Origin: Perkinsus chesapeaki | Lineage: Eukaryota > Perkinsozoa > Perkinsida > Perkinsidae | Length of the DNA: 47,078 nt | Direction of reading: 5' to 3' | Assembly: GCA_013115145.1 (NCBI GenBank) | Contig: JAAPAO010000249.1 | Coordinates: 1-47,078, forward strand | In this document: piece after piece, positions 1-10,126 of the stretch | Position numbering within the stretch: the stretch's first letter is position 1 | Layout: each line of letters starts with the position of its first letter | Notes under the pieces: generated by a model | Told to the model about the DNA's origin: nothing | Databases searched by the model: none | The model's input: only the letters and a program-made list of their open reading frames with translations | Position numbers and translations under genes: made by a program

Positions 1-159
1 CGTGTCTATATCTTGGTTGTTCTTGGGTTTAGCAGTACATCTTTGGGTCGGGTCTTATTCGTAGTCCTGACATGGTGTAGAATATCTTGCTCGTCTTGCT
101 CTTCTAGTATTTCCTCAACGCATGATTCGTCCGTACTTGTCTCATTAGCATAGTTGACC

Positions 160-1063
160 ATGGCATCATCTACAGAAGCTATTACTGCTGGCTCAAAGGC
201 TGTCCTATATGCTAAAGGAGCTGTACAGGATCCTACTACTATAGGTGATTGCCCGTTCACACACAAGGTAAGATTTGGAGGAAGTGTGGTATTATTACCT
301 ATACAGGCACGTCTTGGTTTAGCTGCTGAAGGTATTAACCAATATACTCTTAAACTAGAAGATATGAGCAATAAGTCAAGTGACCTACTCAAGCTCAATC
401 CAAAGGGGTAAGCTTCTTAATAACACACATTTATTATATTATTTACAATAGTACCGTCCCCGTTTGGACATGCCCGTCTGTGGATGGTACTATGGTTACT
501 ATACCTGATTCAGAGGATATATTACAGCAATTATGTACAAGTGTTGTTGAAAGAACGACTCCTCAAGAGAAAGATATTATTGATAATCAGGTAAATTCCA
601 ATCTTTGCAACTTTAATTATATCATCTTTAGTTGAAAGCATTTCAAACCTCGTGGTTTCCAGCTATGAGAGGTACCTGCCCAGATGGTATAGGCATAGAC
701 CATAAAGTAGCCATACATAGCCATACTCCTCCAGATGGCAGACAGGTAAGCTGGCATATCAGCCTTGTTAAGTGCCCTTAAATCTCTAGATGAGGCTTTG
801 GCTAAACTTCCTAATAAAGAGAGAGGTCCCATAACTGAACTAGAGGCTAAATTAGCACCTTTCCTGTAAGTGAGCCTCGATAATGTTGTATTATATTACA
901 CCTTAGTTATCATTACAGTGTGGCTGGAGTCCACTATCGTAACCTTGACCAATTACCCAAGGCAACTGTAGAGTTTTTAAAGTCAGTGGAGAGTACACCA
1001 GAATGGAAGGCTACTGTTTACACCCCAGAAGCTGTGTTAGCGGGATGGAAGAAGTTCTTTTAA
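160..1063 (+). CDS. Dehydroascorbate reductase / CLIC-like glutathione S-transferase
   Basis: The first exon carries GDCPFTHK, the thiol active-site motif of the DHAR/CLIC branch of the glutathione S-transferase fold (Cys-Pro-Phe-Ser/Thr), and continues after a 39-nt intron (268-306) into ARLGLAAEGINQYTLKLED, typical of the N-terminal thioredoxin-like domain. A later exon reads GTVPVWTCPSVDGT followed by an acidic DSEDILQQL segment, matching the domain-1 substrate-binding loop. The C-terminal all-helical domain ends with AGWKKFF and TAA. About 215 residues, normal for the family. The start is the ATG at 160; it lies a few codons before the thioredoxin fold and no targeting peptide is visible, so it is probably cytosolic. 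Known family role: glutathione-dependent reduction of dehydroascorbate. That this protein does so is inferred from the Cys motif alone; omega or CLIC-like activity is possible. Confidence 0.85.
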
Positions 1064-1308
1064 TTTTAAAAGTGTCATCACACCACCGTTGAAGGTGTTG
1101 TTTGTTAATAGAAATGTTGGAGTTAAGTTTTATGTTAATAGTAGTTTTTTAAAAAATGGGGAGTCCCTGGGGAGAATTAGTCGAACTTTGTTGCTTTTTA
1201 GGCGGGGCGGGGGATGATATCGTTATCGTATAGTGATTTATTAATAATTATCCAGATCTTAGTTACTATATCAGGGATCATAGAAGTGCAAGCGTAGTTA
1301 GTGTAACA

Positions 1309-2307
1309 ATGTCAAATGATTCCCCTACACCATTATCCACTACAACAGGTGGCTCATCATCAAGTACACCAAAATATAATAATAAAGAGGATTCTAATGC
1401 CGCCAATTTACTGTAAGTAGTGCATTGGGTAAGAGGTTGTAATATTATTAGTGACTAAGATATATACATAATACGTTATCAATACATTATTTATAATTCC
1501 TATTCCATGTAGATGGTCCCTCCATTCTGGAATGTGCGACAATAATATCTCTGACAAGCTATTATCACGTTAACATATTCTACTGCTATTGTTTTTATTA
1601 TTGCAGTGTATTTCACAGAAGCCTTTAGGGACGATTATTTATCAACGGCCAGCGATGAGGAATTGACCAGACTGCGAGATGAGAATAGATATCTTCATCA
1701 GGAGAATCGTAACCTCAAACTTACATTAACCAAGGTAACCTATTAATTATATCATTAACGATATGCTGGCATTGAGCGGCTTATCTTAGGTTGAACATCA
1801 AGTTGAAGAGTTATTTAGGGATTATACAGCATTATTGGAGAAACAGGATGATAATGTAGCTAGAGGTGTCTATATAATGTGACTATTATTTAATATAATA
1901 ATATTATAGGTAGACTATGATTCACTTTGAGTAGATAGTACTATATTATCAATTACATTTAAGATTTAAGCAGTGATGAAATCATCACACATATTCAGGG
2001 TGGTAGTTGTTATTGGCAGTTGTATTAGGCCCAATCAAAGGGTGTTAGCCCTCCTCCTCTCATCCCTTCTCATCAGCATCATCCAGAGATTACTGATGTT
2101 TATCTTTTACTCAACAGAATGTGGAATAAAGGACCAAGAGACATGGTTAGGCAGGTGAGGCGGTAAGAGAGATGTTATTAGATGGTTTATTATATTAATT
2201 AGATGATTCATGCTGCATGGAGTGTGAAGGATGAAGTCATGGCAAGATTACGGATAGAGTTTGCTGAAAAATTGAAGGAGATAGATGCTGCTAGAATGAG
2301 AAGATAG
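1309..2307 (+). CDS. Coiled-coil protein of unknown function
   Basis: I do not recognise this gene. It starts MSNDSPTPLSTTTGGSSSS, a Ser/Thr-rich probably disordered leader, followed after a long intron by TEAFRDDYLSTASDEELTRL and by RDENRYLHQENRNLKLTLTK, which has the Glu/Asn/Leu heptads of a parallel coiled coil. The coil continues in the next exon (VEHQVEELFRDYTALLEKQ). A later exon reads HHPEITDVYLLLNRMWNKG, and the last one (MIHAAWSVKDEVMARLRIEF, stop TAG) is helical. Exon joins between 1413 and 1600 and around 1900-2040 are unresolved, so the length (roughly 200 residues) is approximate. It shares orientation with its neighbours, with about 250 bp on each side. A Rab11-FIP-like or centrosomal coiled coil is possible but unsupported. 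Confidence 0.55.
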
Positions 2308-2559
2308 ATGGTAAGATGAGTTATTGAATTATCTAATAGAATATCGTCTATCTATATGTCTATCGTAATGTAATAAGAAGTTAAATTATCCAATAATAAC
2401 ACTAAAAGTGACATATTTAATATTACAACGTTCAATGCATATCAGGTGTGTTAAAGTGTGTATGTTGTTGATTAATAATGATACATGTTTCCATATTATA
2501 TGCTTTACACTGTATTGTTATTATATTAATATCGTTTAATATGATCATTTAGTTTAAGT

Positions 2560-4604
2560 ATGAATGCATTTAGAGTTCGGCATTTAGAGAATGCTCTATT
2601 ACATTTTGATAAAGTAAAACAGCATAATACACCTGTTGATCTGTTCCTACATAGGTAATATACAACAACAACTTATCCTATTATAGAGAGTATCTTATTA
2701 GATACTTTCAAGCTCATAGAGCAATCAATGCTGATGATAGAGCCTGGATATCAGATCATATGTAACACTGTGGGGGATGGTGCCTTCATAGAGTCAATAT
2801 TGGTTGGCCCATAAAACGCTAATTGTTAAAGTGTTACTTCAACATACAGTATATCTACTAGGCCCTATATCTATATAATTAAATAGTGTTTACTAATAGT
2901 CTAAGCTGCTACGCTATTCCTGTCATTATATAATATAATAAAGATATCCTTACTCACGGTTTTCTAACTATCACACTCTTTTTCATACAGGCTTCAAGGT
3001 CTCTTGAGATTATACAATTCCATCTTGGCCATCATCATCATCATCATCTGATCATCCCCACTTGATCAGATATGAGATGTTCCGTTGGCAGGGTCTGATA
3101 GATTACTGCACACCAAAGCCAGTATCAACACGGAAAAGGCTACGTAATAGCAAGATGATGATTTAATAGCGTGTATGTTATATTTAAGATACATATTTAA
3201 CAAGTGATAGATGGAGGAGTAATGCACAGAATAGGAGTCTAGAAGCACATGTAGTAAAATGGTTAATGGTAGTTAAGATAGTTATATAAGATACGAACAT
3301 CGATGCCAAAGGAGTTATTTGCTAAATTAGCAGACTCACTTGGAACTGATAAAGCGGTGGAAGTATCGAGTGTATTGAATGAGAAACCTGTTACCTTTTT
3401 AAGAGTTAATACAAAACAAGTAAGAGAGTAAAGGGAGAGTGAACAATGCTCAGAACCAACTGAGAGATATCCTCTTGTATAACCCTTGAAATAGTACTCG
3501 ATAGCATTATACAGGGTATCATATCGTAAAACTGATGGGTGCCCATCACCATTGGACTCCTTTCAGACATCTCGTTCGGATATGGCGAAGTTTCTGTTAA
3601 GTAAGGAAATACCGGTCGAAAAGACGGCGACAAGTCCAGTGGGTTTGGTTATTAACGATAAAAAACTACTACTAGATCTACCAGAGTATTATGTAACATC
3701 GTCACGCGCCATCAAATTCATCCGACTAGGTACCGTACTGGAGCTGTGGAGATTCAGGATGAGAGCAGTCAGATAATGGCACTGCAAGTGTAATTGTGAT
3801 CGCCTGTGACCGCGCGCCATGAAATTGTTAGGAAGGCGGAGCCTGGAAGCGTCGTACTTGACTATTGTGCGGGAAGTGGCGGTAAATCGTTGGTTTTCGG
3901 GCCGAACATGGAGAATATGGGTCATCTATATTTACATGATGTAACATGAGCAGGTAGTGTTAAAGATCGTTATGGGTAGATTGATGTAGGTACGTGATTC
4001 AATGTTGAGGGATGCAAGAAAGCGGCTTAGACGAGCGGGAATAAGAAATTATACTTTACTTTATCCTAGGCATCCAACCTTGCATAAAATGTTACTTGCT
4101 AAATGTGATTGGGTTCTTTGTGATGTAATATCTTGACCTATTGTGTACCATGCAAGGTTCAAGCTAAGATACGTTTAGGTGCCATGTACGCGGACTGGAG
4201 TTCTTCGGCGGAATCCAGATGCAAAGTGGATGTATTCGGACGAGAAGCTTTTTCATTTTGTGGCACAGCAAAGGGAAATAGTCAAAAATTCATTGCGGTA
4301 GGGAAACGTTGAGGAAACATAAGGGAGAGCAAGATTACCAAGATCCATCAGGTATCTCAAGCCTAATGGCGGTAAACTAGTTTATTGTACTAATAGCATT
4401 CTAGATGAGGAAAATATCTTCCAAGTGATTTTACGGCGGAGCGAAGTTGACCTACATCAGTTTTGGTTGTTGTTGCTGTTTCAGATTCAATATCTATGTC
4501 GACATCATGATTTGGCATTAACTGAAGAACCAATGCATGCCATGCCACAAAGTAAAGGGATGGATGGCTTCTTTAGTGCTACACTAGAACGAAGATCAAC
4601 ATAA
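2560..4604 (+). CDS. RsmB/NSUN-family RNA cytosine-C5 methyltransferase-like protein
   Basis: The N-terminus has the NusB/RsmB-like segment EYLIRYFQAHRAINADDRAW and, after a long intron, FRWQGLIDYCTPKP. The catalytic half reads VEIQDESSQIMALQ, then motif I VVLDYCAGSGGKSL (SAM binding), motif IV CDWVLCDVPC and LRRNPDAKWMYSDE, and motif VI GGKLVYCTNSILDEEN. The C-terminus is KGMDGFFSATLERRST. Frame continuity fixes introns at 3686-3729, 3790-3831, 4125-4178 and probably 4425-4460. Known role: SAM-dependent m5C formation in rRNA or tRNA. Two oddities: the usual motif VI Thr-Cys-Ser, whose Cys is the nucleophile in characterised RsmB/NSUN enzymes, reads Thr-Asn-Ser with a Cys two residues earlier; and motif IV continues PCTRTG rather than PCTGTG. 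Activity is therefore uncertain although the fold is clear. Confidence 0.85.
3686..3729 (+). repeat. CGCGCC..AAATT intron, copy 1
   Basis: A 44-nt intron splitting the Glu codon of DLPEYRTGAVEIQDE. It contains TCACGCGCCATCAAATTCAT, similar to the introns at 3790 and 19624 and to the terminal repeat of the MITE at 24756. Confidence 0.65.
3790..3831 (+). repeat. CGCGCC..AAATT intron, copy 2
   Basis: A 42-nt GTAATT..GTTAG intron between IMALQV and KAEPGSVVLDY. It contains GACCGCGCGCCATGAAATTG. Located only 60 bp downstream of copy 1 in the same gene. Confidence 0.65.
4125..4178 (-). repeat. Hairpin intron family, copy a (methyltransferase intron, reverse)
   Basis: A 54-nt intron exactly between LCD and VPC of motif IV. 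Its reverse complement contains GTATCTTAGCTTGAACCTTG and then CATGGTAC, the shared 28-nt element in reverse orientation. Confidence 0.78.
4425..4460 (+). repeat. GGCGGAGCGAAG intron, copy 1
   Basis: A 36-nt GTGATT..CATCAG segment near the 3' end of the RNA methyltransferase gene, containing GGCGGAGCGAAG. The length is a multiple of three and the frame stays open either way, so splicing is inferred from the sites and the repeated 12-mer. Confidence 0.5.
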
Positions 4605-4628
4605 TAGATACATGTTTCTGATTAAATG

Positions 4629-4693
4629 GTTTCCGATAAATGATGTGGGTTCGATTCTTGGTTAGGGTATTTTATTGCACCAATAAATTATAG
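4629..4693 (+). repeat. tRNA T-arm-like intron element, copy 1 (MCM4 upstream)
   Basis: GTGGGTTCGATTCTTGG followed by TTAGGGTATTTT matches a tRNA T-arm / Pol III B-box and acceptor-like tail. It lies between the methyltransferase stop and the MCM4 start. A GTTTCC donor and a TTATAG acceptor would make it a 5'-UTR intron; that assignment is inferred, the motif is directly visible. Confidence 0.6.
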
Positions 4694-4710
4694 TGTAATC
4701 GTTGTTAATA

Positions 4711-7700
4711 ATGTCATCCATAGCATCACCTGGTCCGGCAGCACAGACTCCAGCTAGTAATATATTGGAGATGTCTGATAGGATAGATGCTAGAATGGGA
4801 AGAAGTCCAGGTCAGATATTTTAGCTTCAACCTTGCAAGATGCGGATGAGGTTAACTTCAGGCAGCAGTATGGGTGTCGGTAGCGTCTTTAGAAGTTTTC
4901 GTAGCGATATTGGGGACCTTCGATTCACCATTGACTTTGAGGAAGAGAGCAATGGAGGGGGAGCCACTGGGGTGAGTTTAGGGGGGTGGATAGAATTTAT
5001 TATCGTCTATAGTCTGGTAATGCTACTGGTGGTGATACTGCAATGGGCGGTGACGACGTCCATGGTGGAGAGGAAAGGCTATTTGGTAGTAGTATACCGA
5101 TACATGAAGCAAGGACTTTATTTATGAGATTCTTGGATGAGTAATATATATGGAATGACGGGTTAATATAGTAATAAGTGGTAATAGGTTTGATAAAGGT
5201 GATGATGGTAGAGGGAAATATGGCAGGGAATTGCTAAGGTAATAATAAGATATAGGTAGGAGGGATAATATAATACAGTACTACACATATATAGGGGTAT
5301 GGTGATGATAAGGGATAATGTTTATTATTATAATATTAATAGTTATAACTGTTATTAGGTTTAGTGAGAATAAGCAACAGATATTTCCAGTGGATGCTCA
5401 GGACCTTCATCAATTCTCACCGGAACTGTAATAATCAACATTAATTATTATAATATATAATATTAATAGATATTCTGATCTTATAGCATCCCCGACAGAG
5501 ATCATTCCCGTCATGGATGCATGCGTAATATATATTGAACCATACCGCCGCTCTTCAATTTAATCATCATCATCATTCAGCTCTACAATCACATTGTTCG
5601 TAACACTCCTGGCATCAACCCGGCGGCCGCAGTCGTACAGGTGAAGTGAATAAGGCGGAGCGAAGTGTTTCATATTTGTATTTTTGGTAGGTTCAAATTT
5701 ATAACCTTCTTGAGAAGGACAAGAGGACAATGAGGGACTTTGATCCTTCTGATATAGAGCATGTAAGTATCCCAAGTTCGAACCCCAGTGGAGGCATTTT
5801 ATTTTAGTTGGTAGCGTTAAGAGGCATTGCCATTCGTACATCGGTTTTGATACCTGATATGCAAGTTGGAGCCTTCCGATGCACTACAGAGGGTTGTGGT
5901 CATCATGTTAGTGTTAATCTAGAGAAAGGTAATAATATTAAATTATACCAGCTACCAGTCTACACTTAAGGTCGTATTGATGAGCCAACAACATGCCCAA
6001 AATGCCACCAGAAACAATCTTTTGAACTTGAACATAATCAGTGTGTGTAAGTGATGGGTGTGGAAGGGAGAGATATAGTTAATGTTGATTGAGGTTCACC
6101 GATAAACAGCTTATTAAGTTACAGGAGTCACCAGAGAACATTCCTGAAGGAGAGACCCCACACACTGTTATGATATATGCGTAGGTGATGGATGCCCTTA
6201 CCGAGGATCGAACCGGCGTGGTTATGATCAGGTATGATTCTATGTTTGATACAGTAAAGCCTGGTGATCGTGTTGAAGTTACTGGTATCTATAAGGCCTC
6301 CCCTCAAAGGGTTATATTACAACAAAGGCTAACAAAGAGCATCTTAATGTATCCACAACTGCTGCTGCTGTTGCCCATTGGTATTGCCTAGGTCCTATAT
6401 CGATGCCATCCATATTAATACATTGGGTGCATCTGGTAAGAGTGTAGCTGCTAATATTGGAGTGTTGGATAATGATATTGAGGAAGTAAGGGGATAAGGA
6501 GGAGGTGGTGAAGCTGTTTTGATAGGAATTACGTAAACTGGCTGCCGATCCTAATATTGTTGATAATCTAATTAAGAGCTTTGCGCCCTCTATTTGGGAG
6601 AATGAGGATGTAATAATATAGATACAACCCCATCCAGGGATAGAACCAGGGACCTTTGGATGGTTAGGTTAAAAAAGGATTACTCTGCCAACTATTTGGT
6701 GGAACTGACAAATCAACTGCTGGAGATACTGAAGCTGAGGATCGTGGATCGTTCAGGTAGTTGTGTGAGGCATTCGAATGGTAAGGTGTTTCAGGAGCCA
6801 ACTCAATGTCTTGCTTATTGGTGATCCATCAACGGCAAAGTCACAACTACTGCAGTATGTACATAAGATAGCTCCTCGAGGGTAGATGATGATGATGAAT
6901 ATGACAATAATGTTTGTGCTATACTCGTTACTTTTTAGTGTGTATACTAGTGGTAAGGGCTCATCTGCTGTGGGTTTGACAGCTTATATAAGTAAAGACC
7001 CAGATACTAAGGAATTGGTAAGTGAAGGTGGAGGCTGGGTGGATGGGTGTAATGGTAGGAGGATAGGTACTGGAATCGGGTGCATTAGTGTTGAGTGATA
7101 AAGGTATCTGTTGCATTGATGAATTTGATAAGATGGATGATCATGCAAGGTAGAGGGCGAAGGTTCGATCCCTGGTATCGGTATTTATAGGGCAATACTT
7201 CACGAGGTTATGGAACAACAGACAGTATCGGTGGCGAAGGCAGGTATCATATGTAGTCTTAATGCAAGTGAGTATCTTAAGCTTAACCATGCAAGATACG
7301 AAGTAGGTCAAGTGATGATCTTTGGTCAGGAACCGCCATATGTGCTGCTGCTAATCCCATTGAATCCCGTTATGACCCGAGGCGTTCTGTGGTTGACAAT
7401 ATCAATCTAAATCCTACTTTATTGAGCCGCTTTGATCTTATCTATTTGGTAATACTTATACTTTAGTCAGTCGTCACCTTATCCTCACTTCTATTCAGAT
7501 ATTAGATCTTGGTACAGAGCGTAGTGATCGTACTCTTGCCAGTCATATTGTTAAATTATTCTCCAAGTTGGATGACGATGCCAACGATGCCACACAGTCG
7601 GCAAATACACCACCATTGGACTTGGAGACCTTAGCAAGGTTGTTGCTTCATTATCATTTAATGATATAACATTCTTGAGTAGTATCATTAGATATATTGC

Positions 7701-8728
7701 ATTTGGTCGCTCATTAAAGCCTCGTCTCACCGATGCTGCTTTGGAGGCGCTCACTGATGGATATTTGAAACTGAGGCATTATAATACAAGTGGAGCTGTT
7801 GGTGAGGCAGTTGATAATGATGACGTGGGTTCGAATCCCAGCGGGGGTATTTTTAGGAAAGACTATTACAGCAACACCTCGACAGTTAGAGTCCCTCATT
7901 AGATTATCAGAAGCATTGGCCAAGATGGAGTTCAGGGAAGAGGTGGCGAGTGCAGTAAAGGTGTAGTGGAGGGGGGCAATGGTGTATTATAGGTAACTGG
8001 AGATGATGTATTAGAAGCTATAAGATTGATGAAGGAAGCTTTGTTATCAGCATGTAATAGGTTTGCTATTATCTATGATGATGATGACGATGTGATAGGT
8101 ACTGATCCTGTTACTGGTGTTATCGATATGTCTATGTTGGCTACTGGTATGAGTGAAAGTAGAAGACAGGAGAGGGAGACTGCATTACAGACAATTAAAG
8201 AACTACTACAAGCATCACCAACAGGGGTACATTATTATCAAACAAGGAAGAGTTATGCCGAGGCGCTCTTGTTAGTCACTGAAATATGATATCCTACGAC
8301 AGAAAGTGTTTGAACAATTAGTGGCTCCTCCAACAGCAGCAGCAGCTGCAGATGAGGGCGGCGGATATAGTGGTGATTATCATCATCACCATAATGCCGA
8401 TGCTTTGGATATACATGATGTTGGTAAATTAATTGATAATCTGGTAAGAATCGGGCCTTCGATGGGCCTCTAGCGATGATGATGAAGTATAATTCTTGTA
8501 CAGCTATTTATTGTCTCACTACTTGTATTTGTAAGAAGACTGTAGGCGGTTTTTGCATTCGCCAATAGTACATCGACAAAAACTATATACTAGCCAATAT
8601 TACTATTGGCTGCGTTATATTATTTCATCACTCGAACATGCATCGATGTTTAGGTTCAGAATGGCACCCTGGCAAGGATAGGCCGAGGGCCAACAGCAAC
8701 ATGCCGCCTGCTGGAGTTTGATGCTTAA
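4711..8728 (+). CDS. MCM4: DNA replication licensing factor MCM4
   Basis: One subunit of the nuclear MCM2-7 replicative helicase. In order: a Ser/Pro-rich N-terminus ([20 protein letters not shown]); the N-terminal MCM fold with [19 protein letters not shown]; a zinc-binding region [16 protein letters not shown]; the OB-fold [16 protein letters not shown]; Walker [11 protein letters not shown]; Walker [11 protein letters not shown]; sensor-1 [14 protein letters not shown]; the arginine-finger segment LSRFDLIY; and C-terminal [20 protein letters not shown], ending [17 protein letters not shown] with TAA. TPHTV next to the OB-fold and [10 protein letters not shown] point to MCM4 rather than other subunits. 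About twenty short introns interrupt it, unusually dense, and at least seven carry the repeated intron elements listed separately. The first zinc pair is spaced Cys-x4-Cys instead of the usual Cys-x2-Cys. All ATPase motifs look intact. Confidence 0.93.
4811..4861 (+). repeat. Hairpin intron family, copy b (first MCM4 intron)
   Basis: A 51-nt intron (GTCAGA..TTCAG) whose removal joins ARMGRSP to [13 protein letters not shown] in frame. It contains ATATTTTAGCTTCAACCTTG and then CAAGATGC, a diverged copy of the 28-nt element. Confidence 0.65.
5641..5690 (+). repeat. GGCGGAGCGAAG intron, copy 2
   Basis: A 50-nt GTGAAG..TTGGTAG intron of MCM4 just before [17 protein letters not shown], containing AAGGCGGAGCGAAG. 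The same 12-mer lies in the segments at 4425 and 20168. Confidence 0.7.
5763..5807 (+). repeat. tRNA T-arm-like intron element, copy 2 (MCM4 intron)
   Basis: A 45-nt GTAAGT..TTTTAG intron between DPSDIEH and [11 protein letters not shown]. It contains CAAGTTCGAACCCCAG followed by TGGAGGCATTTTATTTT, so the B-box core is followed by a T-run that merges into the 3' splice site. Splice sites are fixed by MCM4 conservation. Confidence 0.8.
6181..6231 (-). repeat. tRNA T-arm-like intron element, copy 3 (MCM4 intron, reverse)
   Basis: A 51-nt intron between HTVMIYA and [10 protein letters not shown]. On the opposite strand it reads CCGGTTCGATCCTCGG then TAAGGGCATCC, closely like the copy at 23505-23556. 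The element is therefore inserted in reverse relative to its host gene. Confidence 0.8.
6610..6667 (-). repeat. tRNA T-arm-like intron element, copy 4 (MCM4 intron, reverse)
   Basis: A 58-nt intron between PSIWENED and [10 protein letters not shown]. Its reverse complement contains AAAGGTCCCTGGTTCTATCC and then CTGGATGGGG. The AAGGTCC before the B-box resembles the 3' side of an anticodon stem plus variable loop, as in copies 9 and 10. Confidence 0.75.
7150..7190 (+). repeat. tRNA T-arm-like intron element, copy 5 (MCM4 intron)
   Basis: A 41-nt intron splitting the Arg codon of MDDHARAILHEV. It contains GAAGGTTCGATCCCTGG then TATCGGTATTTATAG. The intron is barely larger than the T-arm and acceptor-like tail themselves. 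Confidence 0.8.
7268..7329 (+). repeat. Hairpin intron family, copy c (MCM4 intron)
   Basis: A 62-nt GTGAGT..GTCAG intron splitting the Arg codon of [14 protein letters not shown]. It contains GTATCTTAAGCTTAACCATG and then CAAGATAC, so GTATCTT and AAGATAC are perfect 7-bp arms. Confidence 0.82.
7802..7856 (+). repeat. tRNA T-arm-like intron element, copy 6 (MCM4 intron)
   Basis: A 55-nt intron between SGAVG and [11 protein letters not shown]. It contains GACGTGGGTTCGAATCCCAG, then CGGGGGTATTTTTAG. TGGG and CCCA form a T-stem around the canonical TTCGAAT loop, and the TTTTT run sits directly on the AG acceptor. Nearly identical in its core to the copy at 20952-21009. Confidence 0.88.
8592..8611. 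repeat. Perfect hairpin in the last MCM4 intron
   Basis: AGCCAATA and TATTGGCT face each other across a 4-nt loop inside the long last MCM4 intron (about 8449-8653). A second copy of the arm, GCCAATAGTA at 8561-8570, could pair with TACTATTGGC at 8601-8610. No function is proposed; it may be the remnant of a small inverted-repeat element. Confidence 0.6.
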
Positions 8729-8964
8729 TTATTATTATCCTTCCCATTCCACTGCACGTAACAGCCAAAAGAACATATCATCGTCATCATGATTATCATC
8801 ATCATCAATATTAATTATTTTCCCCATACTCCCTTGTTGAGTATATAGTTGTCATCATGTTCACACTACTTATCATTGATGATGGTATGATGGACTGTTA
8901 TTGGATTATTAAATGTCAAACTCACCGAATATTATCAGTACGTCGTCACCGTTTAAATACGCCT

Positions 8965-9768
8965 ATGTCATCATCATCACCTCATCATCATCAGAGTTCA
9001 TCACAACTTGGTGGTAGCGGTGGGCCGACCACTAAGTGATATAGGAATTATACCAAACTTAACATCATATCTTTAGTGCATCTGATCAAGCAGCTGCAGC
9101 CGCCATACGAGAACGATCTGAAAGATCTGGACAAGAGAGATGTAACAGTATGATGGAAAAGTAAACAACCAGTGCAACTAAGGTGCAATATATCGAGTGT
9201 CATTAATCAGAGTCGCTATTGAGGCATATAAGACAATTCCTGGGGTAGAGTTTGATGGCGGAGCATTCAACTGGGATAACAGCAGCACTTTCAAGTGATT
9301 AAACAAGTCCAACTAGTTTAGGTCAAATATTCTTATTTCAATAGATACGTTTTGATGGAAATCGATGATCCTGTGGGGAGCGAAGGGGAAAGTCGTTATC
9401 TTGTACGTGGATTGACTTGGGCAGAGTATCATCAGGACTCTGCAAATCCAAGCATTGAAGAGCTGGAAGCTGCTGGTCTACGGTGGAGGATTTTAGTACT
9501 TAATTGGCATATTCAACGCTCTGTTATGAAGTGTCTCAGGGTGGTGGTCGAATAAAATATAATGCAATGGATAAGTCAATGAAGATTTATGGACATAGGT
9601 GAGCTGATCTCACAGGAGGATCCTCTTATAATCGATGGTTATTATGTTTCTTTCAGTTTTGGATTCCCTTGGCCAAGTGGCATTTACCGGCACGATATTA
9701 GCGAGAGAGTTTGCAAAGAAGAGCTTAAAGATGATGTGACAATAACTCATTCAGATGAAGGTTATTGA
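8965..9768 (+). CDS. PHPT1: 14 kDa phosphohistidine phosphatase (Janus/Ocnus, PHPT1-like)
   Basis: After a His/Ser-rich leader and the helix SDQAAAAAIRERSERSGQER, the exons read VAIEAYKTIPGVEFDGGAF, YVLMEIDDPVGSEGESRYLV, RGLTWAEYHQD, VSQGGGRIKYN and MKIYGHSFGFPWPSGIYRHD, ending VTITHSDEGY with TGA. Conserved RG.(K/T)WAEYH, the GGGRI turn and IYG(H/Y)S are hallmarks of the Janus/PHPT1 fold, and the WAEYH His is the likely catalytic residue. Frame logic requires an intron from about 9476 to 9530 with donor GTCTAC and acceptor GAAG. The start is ambiguous: the ATG at 8857 is in frame upstream, but the 8965 start avoids an unusual 36-residue hydrophobic and basic leader. Known role: removing phosphate from protein phosphohistidine. 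About 175 residues, longer than the human protein because of the N-terminal extension. Confidence 0.85.
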
Positions 9769-10026
9769 TTTAATTATAATAATAATAATGCATTGTGTTG
9801 TTATGTCAACAATGGGGGGGGAGTCAACACTCATGAATAATGTTATACCCATTACAACAACTTTCAAATTGACAATAACTCAAATAACAATATCAGTCAA
9901 AAGCTGCTTAGGATCTTGCTCGTGAATGACCTCGCAGGGCTTTTGGTTACCTTAACGATTAGCGTTAAAGGGTATACGGTGACGGCTATAGGATGATTTG
10001 ATATCTAATGAAGACAGTAGATCATC

Positions 10027-10108
10027 TAGTAAGGCTATCATAACAAAGATAGACCATAATGACATAGTAGTAAGGCTATCATAACAAAGATAGACCATAA
10101 TGACATAG
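10027..10108. repeat. 41-bp direct tandem repeat, two copies
   Basis: Two perfect adjacent copies beginning TAGTAAGGCTATCATAACAA (10027-10067 and 10068-10108), just 3' of the first secreted-protein gene. Perfect identity implies a recent duplication. Confidence 0.9.
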
Positions 10109-10126
10109 TAGGGTTTGAAAGGAGAC

